Below, one piece after another: positions 15,489 through 24,316 of a stretch of 64,000 bases of DNA; position 1 is the first letter of the stretch, and each line of letters opens with the position of its first letter. The translations under genes and the position numbers were made by a program. Where the stretch lies: NCBI RefSeq assembly GCF_005222815.1, contig NZ_STGB01000004.1, forward strand, positions 868,001 to 932,000. The letters run 5' to 3'. Under the pieces are notes generated by a model. That model was not told where the DNA came from and did not search any database. It saw only the letters and a program-made list of their open reading frames with translations. Origin of the DNA: Roseomonas sp. AR75 (lineage in GTDB: Bacteria > Pseudomonadota > Alphaproteobacteria > Acetobacterales > Acetobacteraceae).

Positions 15489-17014
15489 GGCTCGCCTCCA
15501 AGGCCCAGCGCGCCTGGATTCATCCGGCCGCCGGGATCTAGCATCGTCTTCACGCGGCGCAGCAGGTCAGCGGCGCCCGCATCCATGCGCGGCAGCAGCG
15601 CGTAGTGGCGGCCGATCTGTGCATGCACCGCGCCATGCGCATCGAGAACGGCGCACAGCGTCATGCGCGCGGCGCGTACGGCATCGCGTGCTTTCAGATT
15701 GGGAGTGCCGCCACCGAAGCGTGCGCGATTCTTCTCCGACAGGTGGCGCAGATGGATCGGGTCCAGCGCATCCCGCCAATAGAACATCGGCTCGATCGTC
15801 ACATAGGCGCCGAGTGAGGAGATGATGTGGCTGAGGCTGATGCCGTGGCGCTGCAGATCCGGTGTCATCGCCTGCTGCGCGCGCTCCAGCGCGGCGAGGC
15901 AGTCGCGCGCGGCGCTGAGCGGCAGCATGCCGTGGACGGGGACCCAGCGCTCGCCATCGGGGCCGACGAAGCCGCGGATCGAATAGGGGCGGGCGCGCAG
16001 CGCGCGCGGGATCGCCGCCTCCACCTCCCGCCCGCCGGCCTGCTTGGCGATGCCGCGCGCGGCGGCGATGCCGGCCTCCGCGGCGGCGCTGGTCACGCCC
16101 TCGGCCGTGAGGTGAAGCGTCCAGGCGGGCTCGGCGATGGCGACGCGCGCGAGGCCGGCGACATCGCGCACGGCCTGCAGGACGGACCCGGCCTTGCTCG
16201 CGACCGCGGCGGCGCTGCGCAACGCCTCGCCGGCCTCTACCTTCGTCGCGCTGCGTCCGCGCACAGGGTCCATCGCCAGCGCACGCGCCACCAGGCCGCG
16301 CTGCTGGATCGCGACGAGCGCGGAGATCATCGCGTCGCCGCCTTCGAAGGCGAAGGAGGCGAAGGCAGCGTCGCGTTCCGGGACCAGGCGCAGAGCAATC
16401 TCGGTCTTGACGCCGAAGGCACCGCAATCGCCGAGGAACAGGCCCGTGAGATCGGGACCCATGTGGCGCCAGAATGGCGGTGCATCCGTCAGAGCCAGCG
16501 CGCCGGTGCGCACGACCTCGCCATCGGCCAGCACGGCGGCGAGGCCGAGGATGCCGTCCATGCTGCCGGGGATGTTCTGGGACGCGACGCCGCCGACGGT
16601 GCTGACCGCGCCCGAGATCGGCGAGGTCTGGGCGCAGCGCATGCCGTGCGGCGCCAGCGCATCCAGCAGCGCCTGCCAGGTGACACCGGCGCCGACGACG
16701 GCGGTGAGGTTGCCGGCGTCGATGCTGATCGCGTCGAGCCGGGTGGTGTCCACCGCGATGGTCGGCGCATGCGGCACGACGCCGGCGGTATAGGACATCC
16801 CCGCGCCGCGCGGCACGACTGCGCTGCCCTCCGCCGCGATCACCCGCAGTGCGGCGGTGGCTTCGGCGGTATTGCCGGGACGGATGACGAGATCCGGCGG
16901 CACCGCGCCGGGCCAGTCGAACAGGTCGGCGCCGGCCAGCGCGCGGCTTGCCGCATCGGTCGCGACATGGGCCGCACCGAGCAGCGCCGCGAGCCGGCCG
17001 GCCAGGTCGCTCAT
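15485..17014 (-). CDS. FAD-linked oxidase, GlcD/D-lactate dehydrogenase type
   Basis: 509 residues. The N-terminal PCMH/VAO FAD domain shows PPDLVIRPGNTAEATAALRV, PRGAGMSYT, IAVDTTRLDAI and SPISGAVSTVGGVASQNIPG. The C-terminal part has the FAD-oxidase C features of glycolate/D-lactate dehydrogenases, including the late MNPGALG (residues about 500-506). It would oxidise a 2-hydroxy acid or related compound. The frame is open far upstream, but the ATG at 17014 overlaps the amidohydrolase stop (ATGA) and begins the domain. In the operon it follows the amidohydrolase and precedes the tandem hydrolase. Confidence 0.83.
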   Translation of the reverse strand: MSDLAGRLAALLGAAHVATDAASRALAGADLFDWPGAVPPDLVIRPGNTAEATAALRVIAAEGSAVVPRGAGMSYTAGVVPHAPTIAVDTTRLDAISIDAGNLTAVVGAGVTWQALLDALAPHGMRCAQTSPISGAVSTVGGVASQNIPGSMDGILGLAAVLADGEVVRTGALALTDAPPFWRHMGPDLTGLFLGDCGAFGVKTEIALRLVPERDAAFASFAFEGGDAMISALVAIQQRGLVARALAMDPVRGRSATKVEAGEALRSAAAVASKAGSVLQAVRDVAGLARVAIAEPAWTLHLTAEGVTSAAAEAGIAAARGIAKQAGGREVEAAIPRALRARPYSIRGFVGPDGERWVPVHGMLPLSAARDCLAALERAQQAMTPDLQRHGISLSHIISSLGAYVTIEPMFYWRDALDPIHLRHLSEKNRARFGGGTPNLKARDAVRAARMTLCAVLDAHGAVHAQIGRHYALLPRMDAGAADLLRRVKTMLDPGGRMNPGALGLGGEP

Positions 17015-17910
17015 GCCGGCTTGTCGGCCAGGTTGAAGATGCGGATCGCGTTGTTGCGCAAAATCTTCTTCAGCGGCTCGGGGCGGAAGTTCAGCTCCAT
17101 CATCTCGTCCATCGCGCGCTCCGGGTCGATCACCGACCAGTCCGTGCCGAACAGGAATTTGTCCTGGCCGTAGGTGTTGGCGTAGTGCACCGCCTGCGGC
17201 GGCCAGTGCTTCGGCGCATAGGCATCGCCGGCCATGTAGACATTCGGATGCTTGGTGCAGCAGGAGATCATCTCGTCCGTCCAGGGATAGCCGAGATGGA
17301 TGCCGATGATGGTCAGTTCCGGAAAATGGATCGCCACCTTGTCCAGCGTCATCGGCCGGCCGACGGTCGGCAGGCGGCGGTCCTGCTGGTACACGAGGCA
17401 GTGGCCGACCTGCATCATGATGGGCACGCCAAGCTCCGCGCATCGCGCGTAATAGGGATAGTAGATGGCGGAATCCGGCGCCTCGCTGAACCAGTGCGGA
17501 TAGAGATGGCCGCCGACGAAGCCGTACTGCTTGATGGCGACGTCCAGCTCCTTCAGCCCCTTGATGCCGCGTGTGGGGTCGATGCCGGCGAGGCCCGAGA
17601 AGCGGTCGGGATACTTCGCGCAGATGTCGCGCACCCACTCATAGGGGATCTCGACGGAGCCCTTCACGCGCAAGTCGCCGCAGCGCACGGCAATCAGGAA
17701 GGACCGCTCGATGCCGGCGCGATCCATCTTGCGCAGATAGTCCTCGATGGAGACGCCGCGGCGGTCCTCCTGCTTCGTGCGCACCTGCTCGCGGAAGCGG
17801 CTGTCGGTGGGGATGCGGCCTTCGGCGAAGGCTTCCGGCGTGAAGACGTTCACGACGATGTCGATGGTGCCGTAGCCGGTGCGGGTGGCCTTGGGGTCGA
17901 AGGCGGTCAT
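17011..17910 (-). CDS. Amidohydrolase-2 family protein lacking the N-terminal HxH
   Basis: 299 residues of the amidohydrolase-related (ACMSD/gamma-resorcylate-decarboxylase-like) family. Visible family landmarks are GLAGIDPTRGIKGLKELD, GGHLYPHWF, the His in VGHCLVY, IGIHLGYPW and the late metal Asp in FLFGTDWSVIDP. The N-terminal metal motif, usually D-x-H-x-H/P after the first strand, reads TIDIVVNVFTPEA here, so both His ligands are missing. It may use a single metal with fewer ligands or have lost catalysis. Its start overlaps the ABC ATPase gene (4 nt). It probably acts on the imported compound. Confidence 0.8.
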   Translation of the reverse strand: MTAFDPKATRTGYGTIDIVVNVFTPEAFAEGRIPTDSRFREQVRTKQEDRRGVSIEDYLRKMDRAGIERSFLIAVRCGDLRVKGSVEIPYEWVRDICAKYPDRFSGLAGIDPTRGIKGLKELDVAIKQYGFVGGHLYPHWFSEAPDSAIYYPYYARCAELGVPIMMQVGHCLVYQQDRRLPTVGRPMTLDKVAIHFPELTIIGIHLGYPWTDEMISCCTKHPNVYMAGDAYAPKHWPPQAVHYANTYGQDKFLFGTDWSVIDPERAMDEMMELNFRPEPLKKILRNNAIRIFNLADKPA

Positions 17911-18893
17911 GGCGTTCCCTCGGGTTGGGCGAGCAGGTTGCTGCCATCGGCGATGCGCAGGCAGGCGGCGTGATGGCCCGGCTCGACAGCGAGCATTGCG
18001 GGCGTGGCCTGCGTGCAGGCGGGCAGGGCAATCGGGCAGCGGCCGGCGAAGAAGCAGCCGGGCGGAAGGCGGAGGGGCGAGGGGATCTCGCCCACGACCT
18101 CATGCCGTGCGAGCGGCACGGCGGGATCGGGCGGCAGATGCGCGGAGAGCAGCGTCTGCGTGTAGGGATGCGCGGGACTGGCGAAGAGCTGCGCCGCGGC
18201 CGCCTGCTCCGCGATGCGGCCGAGATACAGAACGATCACGCGATGCGAGACCAGGCGCACCGTCTCCAGGTCGTGGCTGATGAACAGCATGGCGATGCCG
18301 GTCTCGCGCTGCAGCTCGTCGAGCAATTGCAGGATGCCGGCGCGGACCGAGAGGTCGAGCGAGGAGGTCGGCTCGTCCAGCACCACCAGTTTCGGCCGGT
18401 TGGCGATGGCGCGCGCGATGGAGACACGCTGGAGCTGGCCACCGGAAAGCTCGTGCGGATAGCGCGCCAGTGCAGCCTCCGGCAGGCGCACGCGATCCGC
18501 CAGGCGGCGCGCCTCGGCAGTGCGTTCGGCGGCATTCTGTCTCGCGTGCAGCAGCAGCGGCTCCTCCAGCAGGCGGCCGATGGTCATGCGCGGGTTCAGC
18601 GCGCCCCACGGGTCCTGGAAGACGATCTGCAGCCTCGCGCGCAACGGCCGCAGCGTGGCGGCGGAGGCGCGGGTAATGTCCTCGCCATCGAAGGCGATGC
18701 TGCCGCCGGTCGGCGACAGCAGGCGGGTGACGAGCAGGCCGATGGTGGACTTGCCCGAGCCCGATTCGCCGACCAGCCCCAGCGTCTCGCCCGGCGCGAT
18801 GTCGAAGGATACGTCGTTCACCGCATGCACGGCGCCGTTCGTCGCGGGGAAGCGGTGCACCAGGTTGCGCACGGAGAGGACGGGCGCGGTCAT
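17907..18893 (-). CDS. Peptide/nickel-type ABC transporter ATPase (OppF/DppF-like)
   Basis: 328 residues. Walker A GESGSGKST, signature LSGGQLQRVSIARA, Walker B LVVLDEPTSSLDLSVRAGIL and switch His in LFISHDLETV are intact. The C-terminal oligopeptide-family extension includes CFFAGRCPIALPAC, the Cys-containing motif shared by OppD/OppF/DppD/DppF. It is one of two ATPases of the importer. It overlaps both neighbouring genes by 4 nt. Confidence 0.92.
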   Translation of the reverse strand: MTAPVLSVRNLVHRFPATNGAVHAVNDVSFDIAPGETLGLVGESGSGKSTIGLLVTRLLSPTGGSIAFDGEDITRASAATLRPLRARLQIVFQDPWGALNPRMTIGRLLEEPLLLHARQNAAERTAEARRLADRVRLPEAALARYPHELSGGQLQRVSIARAIANRPKLVVLDEPTSSLDLSVRAGILQLLDELQRETGIAMLFISHDLETVRLVSHRVIVLYLGRIAEQAAAAQLFASPAHPYTQTLLSAHLPPDPAVPLARHEVVGEIPSPLRLPPGCFFAGRCPIALPACTQATPAMLAVEPGHHAACLRIADGSNLLAQPEGTP

Positions 18894-19867
18894 GCCGCCT
18901 CGCCCGCGAAGTGGCAGGCGGCGCCGTGGGCCGGGCCGATCTCGCGCCGCGGCGGCGCGACCAGGCAGGCGGGCGCGGCGCGCAGGCAGCGGTCGCGATA
19001 CAGGCAGCCTTCGGGCAGGTTGTAGAGATCGGGCGGCGTGCCGCCGGTGACCGTCCAGCCGAGCTGCGCGATCCGGCCGGGCGTGCTGGCGATCAGCGCC
19101 TGGGTGTAGGGATGCGCGGGGCGGGCGAAGACCTCCCGCACCGGACCGTCCTCCACGATGCGACCGGCGAACATCACCGCGACGCGCTGGCAGTAATGCG
19201 CGACGACGCCAAGATCATGCGTGATGACCAGCGCGCCGAGGCCGCGTTCGCGCACCAGGTCGCGCAACGTGTCCAGGACCTGCGCCTGCACCGTCACGTC
19301 GAGGCCCGTGGTCGGTTCATCGGCGATGACGAGCGCGGGGTCGTTCACCAGCGCCATGGCGATCAGCACGCGCTGCGCCATGCCGCCGGAGAGTTCATGC
19401 GGCCAGGCCTGCATGCGGCGTTTCGGGTCGGGGATGCGCACCGCCGCGAGCATCGCCTCGGCCTTGGCGCGCGCCTCCGCGCGGCTGGCCGAGCCGTGCA
19501 CGCGCTGCATGCGGATGAGCTGGTCGCCGATGCGCTTCAGCGGATCGAGCGAGGTCAGCGGCGACTGCACGATCATCGTCATCCGCCGGCCACGGATGCG
19601 CGCCATCGCACTGTCCGGCAGGCCGATCAGCGGGCGGCCCTCGAAGCGGATGGCACCGCGGGGGATGCGGGCCGGCGGGCGCAGCAGGCCCATGGCGGCG
19701 AGCGCGGTCAGCGATTTGCCGGCGCCGGTCTCGCCGACCAGGCCCAGCACCTCCCCGGCTTCGACCTTGAAGGAGACGCCATTGAGCGCGGAGGCCACGC
19801 GCACGCGGTTGTCGAGCCCGCGCGCGGCGAACTCCACATGCAGGTCGTCCACCTCCAGCAACGTCAC
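18890..19867 (-). CDS. Peptide/nickel-type ABC transporter ATPase (OppD/DppD-like)
   Basis: 325 residues from a GTG at 19867 that overlaps the permease stop as GTGA; the frame is open further upstream, but that part is antisense to the permease and is rejected. Walker A GETGAGKSLTA (Ser-Leu instead of the more usual Ser-Thr), Q-loop MIVQSPLTSLDP, signature ELSGGMAQRVLIAMAL, Walker B LVIADEPTTGLDVTVQAQVL and the C-terminal EGCLYRDRCLRAAPAC motif are present. It pairs with the OppF-like ATPase downstream. Confidence 0.92.
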   Translation of the reverse strand: MTLLEVDDLHVEFAARGLDNRVRVASALNGVSFKVEAGEVLGLVGETGAGKSLTALAAMGLLRPPARIPRGAIRFEGRPLIGLPDSAMARIRGRRMTMIVQSPLTSLDPLKRIGDQLIRMQRVHGSASRAEARAKAEAMLAAVRIPDPKRRMQAWPHELSGGMAQRVLIAMALVNDPALVIADEPTTGLDVTVQAQVLDTLRDLVRERGLGALVITHDLGVVAHYCQRVAVMFAGRIVEDGPVREVFARPAHPYTQALIASTPGRIAQLGWTVTGGTPPDLYNLPEGCLYRDRCLRAAPACLVAPPRREIGPAHGAACHFAGEAA

Positions 19868-20739
19868 TTGCCGCTCGCGCGCCGCTTCGGGTCGAGCAGG
19901 TCGGAAAGCCCGTCGCCCGCCAGGTTCAGGCCCAGCACCATGCCGATCAGTGCCAGCCCGGGGAACAGCGCGACCCACCACTCGCCGGAGATCACGTATT
20001 CCGCGCCCTGGCGGATCATTGCGCCCCATTCCGGCGCCGGCGCCTGCACGCCGATGCCGATGAAGGCGAGGGTGGCGGAGATGCGCACGGCCCAGGCCAT
20101 GCGCAGCGGCAATTGCGCCGTCGCGCCCAGGATCACGTTGGGCAGGATGTGCACCAGCAGCACGCGCCATTCCGGATTGCCCGCCGCGACGGCGGCGCGG
20201 ACGAAGGTGGCGTTGCGCAGCGCCAGCACCTCCGCCCGCACGATGCGGGCAAAGATCGGGCTGTCCAGGAAGCCGATCACAAGGATCACGTTCAGGAATC
20301 CTGGCCCCATGGCGGCGACCACGGCCATGGCCAGGATGATGGTGGGGAAGGCGCGCAGCACATCCAGCACGCGCAGCAGCACTTCGTCGAGCCAGCCGCC
20401 CTTCCACCCCGCGAGCAGGCCGAGCGGGATGCCGACCACCACCATGATGATGCCCGCCGGCACGGCAATGCCGAAGGCGTAGCGCGCGCCGTAGATGGTG
20501 CGGGAGAGCACGTCCATGCCATTGCCATCCGTACCCAGGATGAACTGGCCGGTGCCGGGCGGCTTCAGCGTCTCGTAGGGAAAGGAGAGGGTCGGCGGCA
20601 GCGGCGCAAGCAGATCGGCGAAGGCGGCAAGTGCGGCGTAGAAGAGCAGGATCGCGAAGCCGATCGCGAAGGTGGGGCTGCGGCGCAGCACGCCCACGAC
20701 GCGATCCATGGCCGATGGCGCGGGCAGCGTCACGCTCAT
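19864..20739 (-). CDS. ABC transporter permease (DppC-like)
   Basis: 291 residues with an N-terminal membrane segment after MDRVVGVLRRSPTFAIGF, the FILGTDGNGMDVLSRTIYGA entry motif of DppC/OppC permeases, then five or so further segments. The EAA loop is VRAAVAAGNPEWRVLLVHIL with the trailing Gly in IGIGVQAPAPEWG. The ATG at 20739 overlaps the DppB-like stop (ATGA). It forms the membrane channel with the DppB-like subunit. Confidence 0.9.
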   Translation of the reverse strand: MSVTLPAPSAMDRVVGVLRRSPTFAIGFAILLFYAALAAFADLLAPLPPTLSFPYETLKPPGTGQFILGTDGNGMDVLSRTIYGARYAFGIAVPAGIIMVVVGIPLGLLAGWKGGWLDEVLLRVLDVLRAFPTIILAMAVVAAMGPGFLNVILVIGFLDSPIFARIVRAEVLALRNATFVRAAVAAGNPEWRVLLVHILPNVILGATAQLPLRMAWAVRISATLAFIGIGVQAPAPEWGAMIRQGAEYVISGEWWVALFPGLALIGMVLGLNLAGDGLSDLLDPKRRASGK

Positions 20740-21752
20740 CCGCGGGCCTGCGCCCGCGGCTCCAGCAGCAGCACCGCGAGGTCGACGAGGATGAAGACCA
20801 GGACGGATGCGATGGCGAGCGTCAGGACATAGCCCTGCACAGCCGCGAAGTCGCCGAGCAGGATGGCGTTCAGACCCCAATGGCCAAGGCCGCCCCAGGC
20901 GAAGACGAATTCGATCAGGCTGGCGGCGGCGAGCAGCGAGGTGAACTCCGCGCCGATGAAGGTCAGCACCGGCACCAGCGCGGCGCGCATGGCGATGCGC
21001 CGGATCACGCGCGGCGGGAAGCCGCAGGCGCGCGCATAGCGGATGTAGTCGGAGCCCATCACCTCGATGGCGATGGCGCGGGTCTGCTTGATGATGGGCG
21101 CGGTGGCGACCAGGGTGAAGCAGCCCACCGGCAGGACGAGCTGCGACGCGGCCGACCAGGCGGCTTCCCAGTTGCGGGCGAGCAGGCTGTCGATGAGCAC
21201 GGAGCCCGTCACCGGGTCCGGCGGCGTCACCATCATGGAGATGCGACCCATCGGCGCCGGCGCCCAGCCAAGCAGGAAGAAGAAGACGAAGATCGCCATC
21301 AGCCCGAGCCAGTAGGTCGGCAGCGAGAAGCCGAACAGCGAGCCGAAGCGGGAGAATTGGTCGAACCAGCCATTCGGCCGCTGCGCCGCATGCAGGCCGA
21401 TCGGCACGCCGATCAGCGTGCCGAGCCCGACGGCAAGCGTGACGAGTTCCAGGGTGGCCGGCAGGTGCTCCGCGATCTCATGCGTGACCGCGGCATTGCC
21501 CTGCCAGGACATGCCGAGGTCGCCCTGGGCGGCGCGCTGGATATAGGCCCAGAACTGCGTCAGCAGAGGCTGGTCGAGCATCAGCTCAGCCCGGATGCGG
21601 TCGAGCATCGGCGCATCCGCCATCGGACCCGCCAGCATGGCGACCGGATCCTGGTCGCCGACGCGGATCAGCATGAAGGCTACGAAGAGGATGCCGAGCG
21701 CGACCGGGATGGCGACCAGCAGGCGCCTGGCGAGGAATCGTGCGACCGTCAC
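20736..21752 (-). CDS. ABC transporter permease (DppB-like)
   Basis: 338 residues, GTG start overlapping the binding-protein stop. Typical DppB features: short N-terminus ARFLARRLLVAIPVALGILF, a periplasmic loop with LDQPLLTQFWAYIQRAAQGDLG (shown in parts), VGLGTLIGVPIGLHAA, PTYWLGLMAIFVFFFLLGWA, EAA-like YIRYARACGFPPRVIRRIAM, and LIEFVFAWGGLGHWGLNAIL. It should have six membrane segments. Confidence 0.9.
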   Translation of the reverse strand: MTVARFLARRLLVAIPVALGILFVAFMLIRVGDQDPVAMLAGPMADAPMLDRIRAELMLDQPLLTQFWAYIQRAAQGDLGMSWQGNAAVTHEIAEHLPATLELVTLAVGLGTLIGVPIGLHAAQRPNGWFDQFSRFGSLFGFSLPTYWLGLMAIFVFFFLLGWAPAPMGRISMMVTPPDPVTGSVLIDSLLARNWEAAWSAASQLVLPVGCFTLVATAPIIKQTRAIAIEVMGSDYIRYARACGFPPRVIRRIAMRAALVPVLTFIGAEFTSLLAAASLIEFVFAWGGLGHWGLNAILLGDFAAVQGYVLTLAIASVLVFILVDLAVLLLEPRAQARG

Positions 21753-23326
21753 CGCCGGCAGGACAGGTTCTTCCAGACCAGTCGATTGTGCGGCAGCCAG
21801 AGATAGCCCTCCATGCAGGCGGTGAAGACCTCGTGCGTCCCAGGCAGGAAGGTCTCGATGAAGGTTGCGCTTTCCGCCTGGCTGCGCTGCGCCTGCGCCA
21901 CGATCTCGCGCCAGCGGGCGTCGTCGCGCTCGCCGACGGAGGCGTCAATCAGCCGATCCAGCTCCTCGTTGTTGTTGCCGTTCACGTTGGAGCCGCCGCG
22001 CGAATGCGCGGTGAGGAACATGTTGTAGGAGGGGTCCGGCACGAAGGAGGAGGTGAGGTGCGTCATGAAAGGCAGTGACCAGACGCGCACCGCGCGCCGC
22101 GCTGTCATCTCCGTGGCCGGAATGCGCTTCGGCGTGACGCGGATGCCGGCGCGGGCGAGGCTCGCCTGCATCTGCAGCACCAGCGGCTCCTCCCACCACC
22201 AGTTGGTGCTGTACTCGAGCGTGACGTCGATGCCATCGGGGTGTCCGGCCTCGCGCAGCAATTGGCGCGCGCGGTCGTAGTCGGTCTCATACAGGTAGGA
22301 ATCGACGGCGCCGGGGATTGGCGGGTTCAGGACGGAGCGGCTGCGCGTGCCGAGGCCGAGGAACACCGCCTCCCCGATCGCCTTGTAGTCGGTTGCATAA
22401 GCCACCGCCTGACGGACGCGCACATCGTCGAAGGGCGGCGTGCGCGGGTTCATGCGCACCGTCGCGCTGCCCGGAGAGGCGGTGCTTTCCACGCGCACGT
22501 TGCGGTCGCGGCGGAGGTCTGCGATCTGCTGGAGCGGAATCTGCTCGGCGTATTGCACCTGGCCGGTGCGCACCAGGGCAACGCGCGTTGCGGCGGAGGG
22601 CACCTGGCGCCATACGACGCGCGTGAAGTGCGGCCGGCCGAGCTGGTAGCCCTGGTTGAAGACGAACACGGCCTGCTGGCCGGCCTGCACGCTCTCCGCG
22701 TGATACGGGCCGAAGCCCGCGGTGTTGGCGGCGAGCCAGCGCGCGGCGAAGGGGTCATCCGCCGTCGCGTGCTTGCGCGCTTCCGTGCTGTCGAACAGCG
22801 CGGGGATGTGCAGCGTCATGACGCTGAGGAAGATGCGGTTCGCCTGCGTCAGGCGGAAGCGGACCTCATATTTCGAGACCGCCTCCACGCTGTCGATCAG
22901 GGCAACGTTGCGGATGAAGAGCCCGGTGCGGCGCTGCGCGTTCGACTTCTCGAAGGTCCAGACCACGTCGGCCGAGGTCAGCTCGTTGCCGAAGGGGCTC
23001 AGCATGCCCGGGCGGATGCGGAAGAGGTATTCCTTGCCGTCCTCGGAGACGGTCCAGGATTCCGCCAGATGCGGCTCGATGCGGCCGGGATCGACCTCCA
23101 GCCTGCCATCGGCGGCACGGCGCGTGGCGAAGCGCGTGAGCCCCTCATAGACGTTGACCGAACTCTCGATCTGGCCGGGAACCCAGATGTCGGGATCGAA
23201 GCCGCGCGGCGTGGTCACCATGGCCATGACCATGGTGCGGTCCTGCGCGGCGGCGCCTCCGGCACCGAGGCCGAGCGCCCCGGCCAGGACGGCGGTGGCC
23301 AACAGCAACCGGCGTGGGATGGTCAT
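21749..23326 (-). CDS. Peptide-type ABC transporter periplasmic binding protein (SBP family 5)
   Basis: 525 residues with a Sec signal (MTIPRRLLLATAVLAGALGL ... GAAAQD). SBP_bac_5 features include VNVYEGLTRFATR, FRIRPGMLSPFGNELTSADV, YATDYKAIGEAVFLG (the VRQAVAYA-type segment) and RQLLREAGHPDGIDVTLEY. The ATG at 23326 is chosen because AGGAGG lies just upstream and it begins the signal peptide; the frame extends 45 nt more. It heads the eight-gene operon, with its own promoter candidate about 30-60 nt upstream. The ligand is unknown; in this family it may be peptides, opines, glutathione or other compounds. Confidence 0.9.
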   Translation of the reverse strand: MTIPRRLLLATAVLAGALGLGAGGAAAQDRTMVMAMVTTPRGFDPDIWVPGQIESSVNVYEGLTRFATRRAADGRLEVDPGRIEPHLAESWTVSEDGKEYLFRIRPGMLSPFGNELTSADVVWTFEKSNAQRRTGLFIRNVALIDSVEAVSKYEVRFRLTQANRIFLSVMTLHIPALFDSTEARKHATADDPFAARWLAANTAGFGPYHAESVQAGQQAVFVFNQGYQLGRPHFTRVVWRQVPSAATRVALVRTGQVQYAEQIPLQQIADLRRDRNVRVESTASPGSATVRMNPRTPPFDDVRVRQAVAYATDYKAIGEAVFLGLGTRSRSVLNPPIPGAVDSYLYETDYDRARQLLREAGHPDGIDVTLEYSTNWWWEEPLVLQMQASLARAGIRVTPKRIPATEMTARRAVRVWSLPFMTHLTSSFVPDPSYNMFLTAHSRGGSNVNGNNNEELDRLIDASVGERDDARWREIVAQAQRSQAESATFIETFLPGTHEVFTACMEGYLWLPHNRLVWKNLSCRR

Positions 23327-23357
23327 GGGCTCCTCCTGGACGCGATGCCGTACAGGG

Positions 23358-23387
23358 AGGCTAGCGTTCAACTTGCATCCCAGTCAA
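23358..23387 (-). promoter_or_regulatory. Candidate sigma70-like promoter of the eight-gene ABC/oxidase operon
   Basis: On the minus strand TTGACT (23387-23382) and TAGCCT (23363-23358) are separated by 18 bp, about 30 nt before the binding-protein start codon and inside the short gap after the cupin gene. The -35 box is strong and the -10 moderate. Confidence 0.5.
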
Positions 23388-23397
23388 CGCGCAGTGT

Positions 23398-24243
23398 TCA
23401 GCAGCGCGGCGGCCGCGGCCAGGGGCGCGCCATCAACGGCGCGAGGTCCGCAGGCAGGATGGGCTTGTGCGCAGGCGTCCAGGTGAAGGGCTGGTCCGGA
23501 TCCTCCCACTCCGTCGTCTGCGGTCCGCCGACGGAACGGAAGATCAGCAGCGTGCCGGTCCAGGATCCGTACGGCGCGTGCTTGAACATCGGCGGACGCC
23601 AGCAATAGGCGCCGGCCTGCATCACGCCAAGCTCGCCGGCCAGTTCGCCGGAGAGCAGGAAGAACTCCTGCACTACCGGATGGCGCTCGCTGCGCTCGCC
23701 CTGGCGGAAGGGCATTGTGGCTGTCAGGTAGGTGATCTCGCCCGTGTCGGGGTCCTTGCGGAGCGTGCGCATGCGCGCGGTCGCCTGCATGGATTGCAGG
23801 CCCATGGAGGCAAAGTCGCCGTCCCAGATGTTGTCCGCCGCGGCGATGCGGCGCACCAGGCGCCGCGCGTCATAGCCGGTTCCGGCATCGGCCTGCGCGA
23901 CCGGCGTGGCGGAGAAGAAAGTCAGCACGGTCGCGCCCTGCCTGGATGCGAAGCTGCTGCGTGGCATGGCGCGCGGCAGATGCGCATAGGTGTGTTCGCC
24001 ATAGGCGACGCCATCCACCGCGATGTCGCCGTCGAGGACCCAGAATTCCTCATCGGCCTGGAGGCACTCGGCGCCGCGCGCATAGCCGGCCGGGTATCGG
24101 ATGATGCAGGTGAGCGCACCGGTCGCCTCGTCGCGCGAGAGGACCTTCGCCTCCGTGCCCGGACGTGCCGGGATGACGTCGCGCTGCCAGGGCAAGGCCT
24201 GGGCCTGGATCCATTCGATGTGCGGGCGTGCCATGGACCGCAT
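23398..24243 (-). CDS. Cupin-domain protein
   Basis: 281 residues with two cupin-like halves. The first has IIRYPAGYARGAECLQADEE, FWVLDGDIAVDG and HTYAHLPR. The second has PVVQEFFLLSGELAGELG, AGAYCWRPPMFKHAPYGS and TGTLLIFRSVGG. This duplicated pattern resembles bicupin or ChrR-like proteins in which His/Glu residues bind a metal, though I cannot assign an enzyme. The ATG at 24243 has GAAGGA 4 nt upstream; an ATG at 24234 is also possible. The gene diverges from the acyl-CoA ligase and precedes the ABC operon on the same strand, with a promoter in between. Confidence 0.75.
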   Translation of the reverse strand: MRSMARPHIEWIQAQALPWQRDVIPARPGTEAKVLSRDEATGALTCIIRYPAGYARGAECLQADEEFWVLDGDIAVDGVAYGEHTYAHLPRAMPRSSFASRQGATVLTFFSATPVAQADAGTGYDARRLVRRIAAADNIWDGDFASMGLQSMQATARMRTLRKDPDTGEITYLTATMPFRQGERSERHPVVQEFFLLSGELAGELGVMQAGAYCWRPPMFKHAPYGSWTGTLLIFRSVGGPQTTEWEDPDQPFTWTPAHKPILPADLAPLMARPWPRPPRC

Positions 24244-24316
24244 CGCATCCTTCGCGCGCGACGGAGTCAAGCGGCGCGGATTGACAGCGCCCCAGCGCGG
24301 CCGTGAACCTCGCCGC
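24244..24316. promoter_or_regulatory. Divergent promoter region, cupin gene / acyl-CoA ligase gene
   Basis: A 73-nt gap with TTGACA on the plus strand (24281-24286) and TTGACT on the minus strand (24270-24265), each at a plausible -35 distance from the respective gene. -10 boxes are poor on both sides, and the plus-strand leader would be very short. Confidence 0.35.
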
